Source of the DNA: Nymphaea colorata
Taxonomy: Eukaryota > Streptophyta > Magnoliopsida > Nymphaeales > Nymphaeaceae
Direction: 5' to 3'
DNA length: 64,000 bases
NCBI RefSeq assembly: GCF_008831285.2
Contig: NC_045139.1
Coordinates: 1,160,204 to 1,224,203 of the forward strand
Shown: positions 14,315-25,944 of the stretch, in pieces
Layout: the number at the start of each line of letters is the position of its first letter
Position numbering within the stretch: position 1 is the first letter of the stretch
The notes under the pieces: model-generated
What the model was told of the DNA's origin: nothing
The model's input: the letters and a program-made list of their open reading frames with translations, nothing else
Database searches by the model: none
Translations under genes and position numbers: made by a program

Positions 14315-14564
14315 GGTCATCACTGCCAAACTACCCTTTGTGGCGGTCTAACCCAAGTGGATTATCAAAACCAGATTTGGATCTAAAACTGAATTCGCCT
14401 TCTAACTTGGTCCAACTAAAAACGAATTTGGCAGAAAAACCGGTTCCAGTCTCATGGAAGCATCTGGAGCGAGCGAGCTTACCAAGTCTTAAGTTTCAGA
14501 GATTTGAGTCAGGTTGATAAGATCAATTTGTTGCCAATTAAGATGATAAGCTAGTTCCTGAAAA

Positions 14565-14693
14565 AAGTATGCATCAAAAGAGGTTGGGGCATTTTATTTT
14601 ATTTTCTTTACAAGTAATGGGTATTAAACTTTTTAAGTATGCATCAAAAGAGGTTGGGGCATTTTATTTTATTTTCTTTACAAGTATGCATCA
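14565..14693. repeat. Two-copy tandem duplication, 70-bp period
   Basis: A segment beginning AAGTATGCATCAAAAGAGG is repeated almost identically 70 bp later (second copy from 14635). The near identity suggests a recent local duplication. Confidence 0.9.
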
Positions 14694-16192
14694 ATTCCTT
14701 TTTATCCCTTTTAAAAAGTTTTTTTTTTTTTTAACTTTAATGAGGTATTTTGGTCATTGTATATTCTTCTCTTCATTCATATTCGCAGAAATTTTTTTAG
14801 GAGAAACTGCTTGAGCATCTTGAGAAGCCTACAAAAGAAAACATCCCCAAGACTTACAAGAGAAAATTTTATTAGGAAAAAACATTTATAATTTCACTAA
14901 CAATATACAATTTTCGTGTATTATTTTTCTCCTAAAGGACCTCCTTGCCTCAACGGGTACTTCTTTTCCATAATAGCCTATTGGTCTTAAAGGATTCACA
15001 CAGTGGCTCGTCTAGAAGATCAAGAACTCAGAAACACAGGAATAAGATCATGAACAAAATATGTTACAACAGGTTCTTTCTTATAAAGCATGGTTCCTAC
15101 GCATGGATCCTAACTAGGGCCAAAACTTCCAATACAGTTTTTTTTTTTTTTTTTAATTTTAATGAGGGTATCTTGATCATATATTCTTCTCTCCATTCAT
15201 ATTCAAATTCAGATATGTGAATTGGATCAATTGATGCCAACGTGATTAGTTGACACCTCAATGTTTGATTAGAAGATCATGCAACGCAAAATTTGTCTGA
15301 TTTGTGGAAACTCGTGAGTTTGATTACGACCCTCTCTCTCTATCTCTCTCTCTCTCTCCCCCGGTCCTTGCAAGATGTCTTTGAATCAGCCAACCAAATG
15401 TGTGGCTTGCATGGGAAACGCCCCTCGTACTGTGCTCTCCATTATTTGCAGGAATATTTCAGAGGAAACACACTTAACTTTAGAAAGAATGACAACAACG
15501 AGCTCATGCTTGATTCTTTCACATTTGGTGCCTCTAACTAGGCATAGGACAAACAGTTAAAATGAAAGGTTTTCAATGTTGAGCCTGGTTTTGTCTTACC
15601 AGTATAAGTTGGCGGGCTTTTTTTGCAAAAAAGTTTTTGGTATGATTGTGTGAATCATTGAGTACGTTTGCTGCCAACGTTGCTGACCATGCTGCCGAGG
15701 AAGAGATGCTGCATGTGGACTCAGAACCAACGCGATTCTTGGAACTTCTTCATGGTTCCAGCTTGATACAATGGATCTGATGCATGACATGTGGATTCAG
15801 AACAAACACGATTCTTCCAACTTCTTCATGTTTTCAGTTTGATGCAACGGATCTGATGCATGATTTTCTTTTCGTTCTTATGCATCTTTCAACGTGTTTT
15901 TGCATCGAAATTCGCAACCAGAAAGGGGAGTTAGATTAAAATGTTGGTGAAGTAGTGGTCTTTCGATGTGTTTGATAGCCTCACATCTCATATTTATATT
16001 TATAACTGATGTAATATCCTTTTTAAGTGGGATCTACAAAATAAATAAACACCAGATTTCATCCGCTATATAAAAAGATGGATTTGAGATCCTCATGATC
16101 ATATAGCCAGAACCTTAGATTTGAGCTTGGGTCGAAAGGCCGTCCGATCCCAATAATCTAAACCACTTGGGATTTTAGATGTTAGGCATTAC
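14694..16192. other. Intergenic, no gene seen
   Basis: AT-rich with homopolymer T runs (14717-14732, 15138-15154) and a CT tract at 15331-15359. A short direct repeat with the core 'GATCTGATGCATGA' occurs at about 15774 and 15850. No coding similarity is seen. Confidence 0.45.
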
Positions 16193-16388
16193 AAGGTGTG
16201 TTTTGGAGGATCTTGAATTCAAACAAACTGAGGATTTCAGTAACATACATCTAAACTTTAGATGTACAAAAAAAAGTGGATTTAAGGTCGGATGGGGAGA
16301 CACGTCCTACCTTAAATCCGGATTTGAGATCATAGTGATCTCGAATCACCATAGATCAGAGATCTAAGATGAGACAAAACACACCCTT
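16193..16388. mobile_element. MITE with AAGGTGTGTTTTG inverted ends
   Basis: The left end AAGGTGTGTTTTGGAG and the right end CAAAACACACCCTT are inverted copies. GGTGTGTTTGG-type ends are common in plant Tourist/Harbinger-like and hAT MITEs. The interior contains several GGATTT/AAATCC words. A related sequence (AAGGTGTGTTTGGAGAGATCC) occurs at about 52005. No clear target duplication is seen. Confidence 0.55.
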
Positions 16389-16394
16389 ATTGAG

Positions 16395-16398
<4 letters not shown>

Positions 16399-16484
<86 letters not shown>
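16399..16484. repeat. Long (TA)n microsatellite
   Basis: About 86 bases of uninterrupted TA dinucleotides, directly beside the right end of the MITE at 16193-16388. Confidence 0.97.
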
Positions 16485-16487
<3 letters not shown>

Positions 16488-17379
16488 GGAATGTATTTTC
16501 ATCCTTATCGAGAAAGCAACTACTTTACTCTTTCATTTTTGTGTTTATAGCAGGTTATTTTATTTTTTTCCTTTTGTCAGTTCGTGTTCGTCAAAATTTT
16601 TCATCTTTGACTCTTGGAGTTTATTTTAGATCTTCTTGGAACTGATGGACATCGAAGCTCTCATTTCTTCATTCATTAATCACCCATTAGAAAAGTAAAT
16701 AGACTGGTTAATATGATTTGTTATGTCATATCTTGCTGCTCATATGAATTTTAATCTATCTCCTTGCTAGTGCTATTAAATCTCTTTAAGAACCGAACAA
16801 GAAGGTTGCTAATTCTGTGAACTGGCCAATTTTCCAATTCTAGTGAAGCATTTATGAATAAGCCAAAATTATTAGAAAGACATATTTTTAGAAAAACCAA
16901 TAGAAAAATATTATAAAATTAACTAAAGTATTTTTTTTAATTCCCTGTTCTTGTTGATTACGGGATATTATGTTCATAACATGGATCCTAGCTCCAAATC
17001 ATTAAGAGTAAAGTGGGATTCCATGCTATCAAAGTTTTAAGTGGACCTGGAGGGAAGCAGTACAATGTCTAAATGACGGGAATCCTGTGATGCGTAAGTA
17101 TAGCCTTCCACGTGTGCTAGTTCGTATCTCTTTCGAGGAAGATCCTAATCCGTCCCCGGGCAATGTGGACAGGGGCCCTCGTGACACGTGTATGGTTCTA
17201 ATCCCGTATCACGATAAGTCGATCATAGCGAAGGGGGCATGACTCTTCTCGCTCTTCCCTCACCCTTTAAATTGGAATTCGTCCCCTTCAAGTTTCTTCC
17301 GGCCGTCTCCGTCTTGAGAGAGGGAGAGAGAGAGAGAGAGAGGGAGCGAGACTTTAGGTGAGATTTTCACGGGCGAGGG

Positions 17380-17388
17380 AAACCCTAG
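17380..17388 (+). promoter_or_regulatory. Telo-box-like AAACCCTAG in the leader of the L18a-like gene
   Basis: AAACCCTAG lies 30 bases before the start codon, after a GA tract (17318-17345). Telo boxes (AAACCCTA) are common near the transcription starts of plant translation-related genes. Placement in the leader is seen; function is inferred. A TTTAAATT sequence at about 17266 could serve as a TATA element. Confidence 0.45.
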
Positions 17389-17417
17389 ATTTCAGAGAGA
17401 AGGTGAGGAAGAATAAT

Positions 17418-20400
17418 ATGAGCCAGGACGAGCGGAGCAAGACGGGGGAGAACCCTCCGCCTCCGCCTCCGCCGCCGCCTTATTACGGGACTTTCCAGGG
17501 AGTCCCTCCGTATGGCCATGGCCAGCCGTACGCCCACGGACAGCCTGCGATCGGATTCCCCCAGCCCGTGCCTCCTCCAGGATCGGTGCCCTCGGCGCCT
17601 CCGTACTTCCCGCACGGGTACCAGACGGTTCCCGGTACTTGATCCTACTCATGCAATCTTCTTGATTCTGCGTTTTCTTTTTTCTTTTTTGGTTGCGTTT
17701 CTTGTTCTATTGAATTTAGATTCTAGCGACGAAGTGCAAATTTTTGCAACTTCAGGAGCTGAAATTTTGGTTAGATTTTTGTTCTTGTTCCGGGATTGTT
17801 GTCCCTCGAACTTGCTTTCGCTTCTTCCGCATTCATTTTTCTTTTCTTAGCTTATTTTGCGGACTGAATCTTGGTTACGATTTGTTCGTATGCGAGTGAT
17901 GTCTCTTATACGAAGGGATTAAATTGTTTTTCTTTAGCTTTTCTAGCCGAGGATTTTCAGGAATTTTTTTATTTGGTGCCTTTGATATGTTATAACTTCT
18001 TTTCTTCATATTTTCTCGCTGGATTGGGAGAATTTGTTGTTAGTTGTATTTAATGACATTTTTGTTTGAGTTCATTTTTTAATGTATGTGATCTTAAGCG
18101 TCGATAAATAACTGTGAGAATGTTTGATGTTCTTCTTTATTTGAAGTGCCATGGTCTATGCAGTTCTCTTTTCCTTTTTTATTTTTTCTTCTTAACTAGA
18201 AGCTTTCTACTTGCCTGGATCAAAGGCAAAAATAATGGGATCTGAGATTATTTTCGTTTTTCCCTTTCACAATTATCAATGTCCTTGTCCAAAATGGTTT
18301 CTGGGTGGACTTCTGAGCGAATGCCCTGCTGTCAAAAGTTCGATGCTAGTGTTTTGATTTTTCTGTATTGTAGTGTTATTTTGGGTTATTTGAAGTTTTA
18401 CATTTCTAGTGCCTCAGAGCAGCTATATTTTATAACAAAAGCATACTTAATTCTGAATTTCTTTCACTTAACCACCTCTTTTGGTTGTAGGTCAGGCAGT
18501 TGGATGAAATTTAAACCTGAGCAAGTTTTTGTAGAATATTCATTTTATAATAGTTAATAATGTCATTTCGCTGTTTAGGAATTTCCAGTTTACTTGGACA
18601 AGATTGACTAGATTCTGGTACAACCTTCTTAAGTTGTATACTGAATTATAATATACAACCTTATCTTTCTTTTTTGCAAGCGTACCCTAGGTTCTCTCAC
18701 TTAAATCTTTACTAACAGATCTTTATATGTCAATCACTTGAAAGGTTATGCGATTGCGGAAGGAAGGCCAGTAAGAGAACCTCGTCTTCCTTGTTGTGGC
18801 CTTGGACTGGGATGGTTTTTGTAAGTTCTTTTCCATCATTCCATGTTTATACTTCTGTCTTGTAGCATGCTTGAAGACTGAAGACAGTGTAGAATTTTAT
18901 AGTTGTTGGATAATTGATTAAATGGTTATTACAAGATGAAGGCATGTGATGCAACACGTTTGTTGATGTTTAATGGCTACAAGGTTTTCTTGTTGGATGA
19001 ACATATACAGTATTTAGTGCTGAGTTGCAAAATTAGTTGGTGAGGAAAGAGTAATGTCTTTAATTTTTCTCAAATTATTGTATGTTATGCTTTGTTTGGG
19101 AGTTCCGAATTAGGGGGATTAGATCCAAAACAAGGAAATCTACACATTTGTTTGTAATGGTTTGCGTGAAAAACAGTTCTAGATAAAAAAAATCTGTTGA
19201 AAATCTAAATAGCTTGAGGCCTGCAAAAAATTTGCTCAGGTTCTGTTTGATTTACAGCATGATTTCCTAATTTGTCTTAGTATGTGCTCTAGTGTCTGAC
19301 AAGGTCCTTGGTGCTTGTGAAAGGTTTATTATTGGCTTCTTTCTCGCTGCAATTCCATGGTATATTGGAGCTTTCATCCTCATCTGTGTTAGAAGAGTGG
19401 ATTACAGAGAAAAGCCTGGGTACATCGCATGCACAATTGCTGTAAGTATTAAATTATTATCCAGAAGTTGCAGCTTGGACTGTTCTGGTTTATTCATAGG
19501 TGAAAAGCTTCCAATTTGGACCATGAACATTATTCTCCATCTTTACTTATTCCAAAAAATCCATGTCGTCCCATGGGTCTTTTTCAGCCATGCAAGTTTC
19601 TTTCTTTTTTTATTCTTGTCTATAAGTATATAGATCTGTTAGATATTATGTTCCATGACAACTAACAAGCACCACCAATTTGGTAATGACAAGGGATGCT
19701 AATGGTGCTTCTGTTCGAGATGATTGTGATTCACCAAATCTGACTGCATCTTGGATGCCCTGGTTGAAGGAACCTCTGTATATGAACTGTCTAGAAGAGC
19801 TTTAGCCCTTCTCCAGAGCTGAATGTATCTCTGACAAATGGCCGAGGGCCAAGACTGTACTGTTCCGAGATAATCTCAAAATGTTCTAATATCCACATTC
19901 AAGTCATGGAAGTCTAGCTTGTCCCGGTAGGTTTGGCGTGTAAAAGTTCTCTGTGGTGCAATTGTGAACAGGATATCTGGTTGGATTAGATTTTCAAGTT
20001 GATTTGCTCAAGGGATCGTTGGTAGAATGAGGTTTATGGTTAGGGCAAAACTCTTCCATCTATCAGTTGACAAGTTTGAGAATATAAAAGATTGGTCCGG
20101 TGCATGAGAAACTATTGCTTCACATCATTCAAGCGTCTTCAAGGTCTGAAATCTCAATGGAGTATTAGGATGAATGAATACAACCTTTGATACTGCAACA
20201 GTAGGTAGTGATGTTCCAGACATAGGTCCCCTAGTTGTTGTAAAGTTTTATGACTGTATCCTGCCCATCAAACACCGTTTTAGATATTATTTTGCGAAAG
20301 GTTTGCAATAAGAGTTAAGTTTCTATTGCCAATCGAGTACTTGCTTTTTTGCGATCTTTTTTTAAAATCAGTGAATGTGTTCGCATATATGCACACATTT

Positions 20401-20543
20401 ATGTTTTGTACGAGAACTTGCTTTTAATCTCTTTTGTATGTATGATTTCATTCTCGCAATAATTCTTGATCGACAATTTTCAGGCATGTTTAGCTATCAT
20501 CGCCATAATTCTTGGGGTGAGCAAGGGCGTCGATGACTGGTGA
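17418..20543 (+). CDS. 60S ribosomal protein L18a-like membrane protein
   Basis: Four exons join in phase: 17418-17634, 18745-18820, 19324-19441 and 20484-20543, giving 156 aa. Residues 1-72 are Pro/Gly/Tyr-rich with a run of nine prolines (PPPPPPPPPYYG). GYAIAEGRPVREPRLPCCGLGLGW follows in two stretches, then two hydrophobic helices (FIIGFFLAAIPWYIGAF and CTIAACLAIIAIILGV) separated by VRRVDYREKPGY. The order matches the plant '60S ribosomal protein L18a-like' family, a misleading name: it is a small, probably two-span membrane protein with no ribosomal L18a fold visible here. Its cellular role is unknown to me. The start is the first Met of the frame after a GA-rich leader with a telo box. 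Exon 3 uses the acceptor GTGAAAG, which is poor in pyrimidines, but it alone keeps the conserved frame. Confidence 0.93.
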
Positions 20544-21148
20544 TAAGATTTCTGGCCATTTATGTCCGGAAATACCGAGTATCCATTTAGGGTGGTGGGA
20601 TTCCGTTGCTTTATCTGCTGGTGTGTCCATCTCTGTTCATATGTGTGATATTGTAATTATTTTATTTTATTTGCTGTATTTTGGTATTCAAACTGATAAG
20701 GTACCGCTTCCTAATTATTTTGCAACTAAGAGCATTTCTCCCCCTCTCTCTTGATTGCATCCTCATCTTTCACGGATATATCTGGTGTGTGTGGATTTAG
20801 CACGCTTCTGTTCAGAAATGTTGGGGGGTCTAAAATCGTGCTTGCAGATTTGATTTATATGCTCACGAGGAATGCATTGGACATGGACCTTTTCTTATTG
20901 GTATGAACATGCTCCCCACCAGGAGAACCATGATAAAAGCCGTTCTGCCATATTTGTGGTCTCAGCACGGCTATCAGATATCCATATTGCAAGGAGAAAC
21001 TGTTGTCCGACAGTCATAAAATGACACATGGCAATAAAGACAGACCTTATCCAATGCTTACACGACCCATCTGTCCATTCGACTCCAAATGAATTGGATT
21101 TTCATCACCACCTCTTGAAAGTTGGTAATTCAGAATACAACTTATATT
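20544..21148. other. 3' flank of the L18a-like gene
   Basis: Contains the likely 3' UTR. No other coding signal or repeat structure is evident. Confidence 0.5.
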
Positions 21149-21956
21149 AACCCTGGGCAACGGGACGGGCGGTGCCCAAGCTGCCGCCGGGCCGGTGGCG
21201 GCCCGGCCCTACTCCCGCCCTTGGGCCTCCGTCCCCCGCTCCCCTCCCTCAGTCCCTCTCCGCTGCCCCTCTCCCTCTCTGCTCCCCCTCTCCCTTCCCG
21301 TTTCCCCCTTTGCTTCCCTCTCCCTTCCCGTCTCCCTCTTCGCTCCCCCACTCCCTCTCCCTCCTCTGCTCTCCCTCTCCGCTCTCCATCTGCCTCCGTC
21401 CCCCTCTCCGGTCCCCTTCTCCCCCTCCGCCTCTATCCCCCTCTGCCTTCGTCTCCCTCTCCCTCTCTCTCCTCCTCTGTCTCCCTCACCGCTCCGATTC
21501 AATACATCTCATATATTTGGATTCGAATTCGAATAAAGCAAAGTCATATCCGAAATCCGATTTTACAATCCAAATCCGATTTTTATATTTATATTCGAAT
21601 CCAAATTTTGAACCGGATTTTGCCATTGTATTAGATAGAGGATATTTCATATTTGTCTAAAAGATCCGAATCCATATCCAATCCGATATTCATGTATATC
21701 CAAATCCGATCCAATTTCTTAATCGAATATTAAATTTTTATCCATATCCGATTTTTCAGATCGATCAGTCGGATGTTCGATTCAAATCGGATATATTAAC
21801 ATCTCTACTGCTCCCCCTCCTCCGTGTGGGCCATCGACGGGGACCCAATGGCCGTAGCCGAAGGGCAGGGGGAAAAGGGGTGGGACTCGAGAGGGCGAGG
21901 AAGGGGAAAGGAGGGTGATTCGGGCCGAGCTGAGTGGCCCGACGGGCCAGCCCTTA
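21149..21956. mobile_element. GC/CT-rich hAT-like element, interrupted by a second element
   Basis: The left end CCCTGGGCAACGGGACGGGC and right end GACGGGCCAGCCCTTA resemble, in inverted form, the ends of the element at 55968-56283 (TAGGCCTGGGC and GGCCAGGCTTA). After a GGCCCG-rich shoulder the core is about 260 bases of CCCTCTCC-type low complexity, mirrored in reverse by the GGGAGAGC core at 55968-56283. A separate ATCCGA-word element (21496-21806) splits it. I could not assign a confident target duplication. Long apparent reading frames here on both strands are low-complexity artefacts. Confidence 0.5.
21496..21806. mobile_element. Nested ATCCGA-word element
   Basis: This 311-bp AT-rich block, made of degenerate ATCCGA/TCGGAT words, sits inside CT-rich sequence. 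It is flanked by ACCGCTCC (21488-21495) and ACTGCTCC (21807-21814), an 8-bp direct repeat with one mismatch. Its right end ATATATTAACATCTCT matches the ends of relatives at 25945-26406 and about 53665. The left end looks truncated. Confidence 0.55.
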
Positions 21957-22685
21957 CCCGGTCGGTTCGATTACTTATTTTTTTCACTTCAGCCTTACGC
22001 TCGAATAAATTTGAATATTTAAGACTGGCTTGCAAACTAGCTTTTTAAAAATAGGAATCACCGAAGACGTCGCTCTCGGTTCCCTCTGGCTGTGTCCCCC
22101 TCTCTTTCTACACTTTTGTAGTGTACACATTCTCTCTCACCCAATAGTTTATAGTTCTACAGCTACTCTTCTCCAAGGAGTGGAGTAAGACGGCCAATCT
22201 CCTATTTTAGCCAAAAAAAAAAAAAAGGAAATCGATTCCTTTGTTGCAGGATAATTCCTCTTTTACAGGCATAGGCGCGTCAAATGCATGATGAGCTCCC
22301 TTTGCAAACATTGGGCACAAGATGCTCCAACGTGCTCTTGTGATTGGTATCAGCAAAATTCTCGAAACGGTTTCCAAAAAAAAAACAAAACTAAACGCAA
22401 GACATGCTCCAAAACTGCATCAAACAGATGATAAAAATACTGCCACAAAGAATGCAGGACAAAAGGGGGTGACAAATAACTACCACATGAACTGATTGCA
22501 AATGAAATAGGTGAAACCCCTAAAAGCATTAATAATGTCAAAAAAGAAAAAGAAAATTACCGCAAAGCAGAACACAACAAAATAAATTGGGAACCAAAAT
22601 CCACAGGCAACAGCCTTCTCTGGTGCTTGACTCAACTTACAATAACTAAAGTTCAAATCTAGTCTTTGTGGATATTGATATCAGC
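21957..22685. other. Intergenic between convergent genes, 3' flank of RPL18a
   Basis: No coding signal. The last part is likely the 3' UTR of the minus-strand ribosomal gene. An A-run lies at about 22207-22220. Confidence 0.5.
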
Positions 22686-24529
22686 CTACATAAACAAGTT
22701 GGGTCGCGAAGCCTTGAATGTGGTCTTCAACTTTCTGGTCGGTGGCCTAACCTTCTTATAGATCAATGGGAACTTGATTTTAGAATCATGAAACTGTTTC
22801 GTATTTTCTCTCTTGCACAGTTTGGCTGGTACTGTCGCAGTCTTGATTATCTGGATACATGGAAACCTCACACGATGACGAGAAGCCATCTCATCATACA
22901 TCTGCTCCACAGCACCATTGAGTGTGGTGTCTCGGTATTCTTTGTACATGTTGTGGTAACCGGTCCTGCTTTGATACCTCAACCATATTCCATAGTTCTT
23001 AATCTTGGTTGGCCTCTTCTCAAAAATCTGCGCGGCAGCACTAACAATAAGCTACTAGAATTTGAAGGCGAAAGATGAAAGTATCATCATTATTGATAAC
23101 ATGAACTCGAGACCTACTTGTGAAGAGGAAGAATCAAAAACAGCTGCTTTAGTATAAATATAAAGGAAATTGAGGAGGTAATCAACCACAACAACCAGGT
23201 TTGCACGAGATTGTAGAAATATTTTACTTCTAACCCTAGTTACCAAGTGAATTATATACCGCAGCATGAGAAGCAGGGGCAGGTAGTAGAACGCCATCAA
23301 GCAAGCGATGAAATACCCCACAATGCAAATGGGAAGCAGCGAGAAGTTGATATGTACCTCACACATGGTTACACGGTATTAATGAGGTTCGGATTCTCTG
23401 CTGTGGGTATGGATGGCATGGAAACGTATAAGAATATTAAGCACCACATACGTTGATTTATTTATTTATATTTCTAAACATTCACAACCATAAGCCCGAA
23501 ATACCAATGTTCCATAAAGTTAACAACTAACTTACGTTCACCTTGAAATGTAAGCACAAATAATCAATATCTTGAAAAGGCTTGGTCCATGTTTGTCATA
23601 GCCCAACTCCAGGCCATAAAAAGGTTGACTAACACAAGCACTGCTGCCTGATCGTGCCAACATGGGTACGGCCCTGCTATGCCTACGACTTCCTTGACAC
23701 TCGAGCTATATCCTGGCATTGACATTATTTGTAACATCACAATGACATTGGTTTAACTAAATTCAATCAGTTCTAATATGCTCAGTCAAATTAAGCCTCA
23801 ACACTCAATCTTAACCCAGATGTTAATTACTTCATTGAAAAACTGCAATCTCAATATCTTGGTTAAACCGACACAAGCAAGAGAGAGTATACCAATCTAA
23901 TGAAAGTCAAGTTGTATGTCTCATGACAATAACAGGAGATTCCAAGGCCGGTAAAAAGCTAAAAACCTCCCCAAAAAGGCATCCGCATTTAAGCTCAAGC
24001 AGGTTTTAGAAGTAGCCGACGAGAACAATAAAACCGAGCAATCTAAGATCTAATCAGCAACTTGTCATCCACAAATCATGACCACTAGGATATCCATTTT
24101 AAAGCGTGTTTCCAATATCAGGAAAAGGGCACCACATCATGGCCTTTCACGTTTATTCTCTTTTCATCTCGTTGGATGATTACATATTGAAGAATCAGCT
24201 TCATTAACCTAACCAAGGAATGGGTAGAGTTGGCATTGAACAAGAATCACCAGATAACAAAATTTCTCCACGATCCTCGTATCATTTCCAGTAAGGAAAA
24301 ATGAAAACGGCAACGTTCGATTCAAGAAACTACATTGCTAAGAAATCGTTGATACTACACCTACGCATTGTATCTAACACAATAAGGTGAAATTCACAAA
24401 CGAAAGAAGAAAGTCGTAAACACCTCATTGATGGCAAGAATTTGTCCGTTGCTCTTCTTCACCTTCTTAAGCTTCCTCAGGAAGTACCTGACAACAACAA
24501 GGAGATAAAACCAGCGGAAAGGTCACAGA

Positions 24530-24600
<71 letters not shown>

Positions 24601-24873
24601 CCTACCAGAACTTCGATTTCGCTCGGACATCATTCGTCGCCCAAAGCTTCATCCTGTAGATCTTCGGGTGCTCATCGTTCGGCGTCGGGAGAGCCCGGCC
24701 GACGACCTGATACTGATGAAACTGCAAGTTTCTCCACGGAAGCCCAAACGAGAGGAGGAAGAAACCCGCACAAACCCCAAATGAATTACAAAAAATAAAA
24801 GAGAACAACATCAATATCAGAAAGACAAATGAAAAGCGAAGGGGTTTACAGAACGAACCCTAAACGCCACCAT
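22686..24873 (-). CDS. RPL18A: 60S ribosomal protein L18a (eL20)
   Basis: Four exons on the minus strand join in phase: 24873-24859 (only MVAFR), 24721-24606, 24487-24424 and 23027-22686, giving 178 aa, the usual plant length. Diagnostic stretches are [73 protein letters not shown] and [18 protein letters not shown], ending NLFM. The protein is a component of the cytosolic large ribosomal subunit. Intron 2 is only 118 bp and about half of it is a CT tract on the coding strand; intron 3 is about 1.4 kb. A telo-box sequence overlaps the exon 1/intron 1 junction. No defects are seen. The gene is convergent with the unrelated L18a-like membrane protein gene. Confidence 0.97.
24534..24597 (-). repeat. 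(GA)n microsatellite in RPL18A intron 2
   Basis: About 64 bases of GA on the + strand, so a CT tract in the transcript, starting 8 bases after the exon 2 donor (GTAGGAAG). Confidence 0.95.
24856..24865 (-). promoter_or_regulatory. Telo-box AACCCTAAAC at the RPL18A exon 1/intron 1 junction
   Basis: On the + strand the bases read AACCCTAAAC; on the coding strand the same bases read GTTTAGGGTT, which encodes Phe-Arg and includes the 5' splice site. Telo boxes near the start are typical of plant ribosomal protein genes. The dual coding/splice/telo-box use is direct from sequence; regulatory function is inferred. Confidence 0.5.
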
Positions 24874-25052
24874 CTCGCGCGTCGCCTCCGCTGAACCCTG
24901 CGGCTTCCCTCCTCCTCCGCCTAAAACTTGCGAATTAGGGCAACAGGAAGGAACCCAGAATCGAGTTCCACTTTTATACTAGGACTTGTTAGGTAAATGC
25001 CCTCGTTTTCAAATTAATTTGCTGAACGGCCACTATGGTCGCAGCTCAAAAC

Positions 25053-25247
25053 GCGCGTGGGTGCGGCCGAGGCTCAAGGTGAGGGCAAGAAAGCTGAGCC
25101 TGGGTCTGAGTTAAGCCGCGCGTGGGTGCGGCCGAGGCTCAAGGTGAGGGCAAGAAAGCTGAGCCTGGGTCTGAGTTAAGCCGCGCGTGGGTGCGGCCGA
25201 GGCTCAAGGTGAGGGCAAGAAAGCTGAGCCTGGGTCTGAGTTAAGCC
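25053..25247. repeat. Three tandem copies of a 65-bp GC-rich unit
   Basis: A 65-bp unit starting near CGCGCGTGGGTGCGGCCGAG is repeated three times with virtually no differences. It lies about 180 bp upstream of the RPL18A start codon (gene on the minus strand) and abuts a degenerate hAT-like element. Confidence 0.92.
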
Positions 25248-25530
25248 TGGGCATTGGGTTGGTCCGACCCGGCCCAATAAAAAGTTGGTTTCGAGTCAGC
25301 CCAACACCCGAAGCTCGGCTTGACACTCGAAATTCTGGTTGGAGCCTGGCCAGGTTCAGCTCGATTAAATTATAAAAAATATATTTTTAATATAAAATAT
25401 TACATAAATATTAAAAATCGTAATAAAAAAATTATAATTATATATATATAAATAATAAAAAATATATTAAAAAGTTATAAGTCCACCCTGAACGACCTAC
25501 TAACATTTCAAGCTGGCCCGATGCTATTGT
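25242..25530. mobile_element. Degenerate hAT-like element with CCCGGCCC words
   Basis: Starts TTAAGCCTGGGCATTGGGTTGG and ends near GGCCCGATGCTATTG, with an AT-rich middle. This is the same plan as the better preserved element at 29410-29667. No target duplication was identified, so borders are approximate. Confidence 0.4.
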
Positions 25531-25944
25531 TTTTGAGGCTAGACCTTGGACCAGATCACTAGAACATTTAGTTGATTTGTCGATTCGGTGAGTTGAATCT
25601 CGGATTCGATTGAGTGGATATTCAATTGAGTTTTAAATTAACCACAATGTAAATCATTGGAGTTAAATTGAGTGGGTCAGGACAGAAATCGAACTGAATC
25701 ATGCTAAATCGGGCAATTCCCGAGCCAACTCGACGAGTTTCACAAGTTGGTTCAATTAAATGAGTCGAGCTTGCTTAGAACGGGTGGAAGAGCAAATATA
25801 TCACATATTCCATAGTAATATTACAAAAGACTTGCTCTCTGCAGGTCTAAGGTGAGCCTCGGGTCAATCTCAAGTAAACTCATTAGTTAAGTAAGTTGAG
25901 TTAGAGTTATATAAGTTTTTTACTTAAATAGAAACGATGGATCT

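Noticed and set aside
21122-21660. Long open frames of 113-170 codons on + and 97 codons on -
   Set aside because: They arise from CCCTCTCC low complexity, giving Pro/Ser/Leu or Arg/Glu/Gly repeats, inside a nested transposon block.
22668-23078. 136-codon + strand frame
   Set aside because: Shadow of RPL18A exon 4, which is coded on the other strand.
23028-24423. Search for a C/D-box snoRNA in RPL18A intron 3
   Set aside because: One TGATGATAC-like C box was seen on the coding strand near 23080, but no D box (CTGA) at a suitable distance and no terminal stem.
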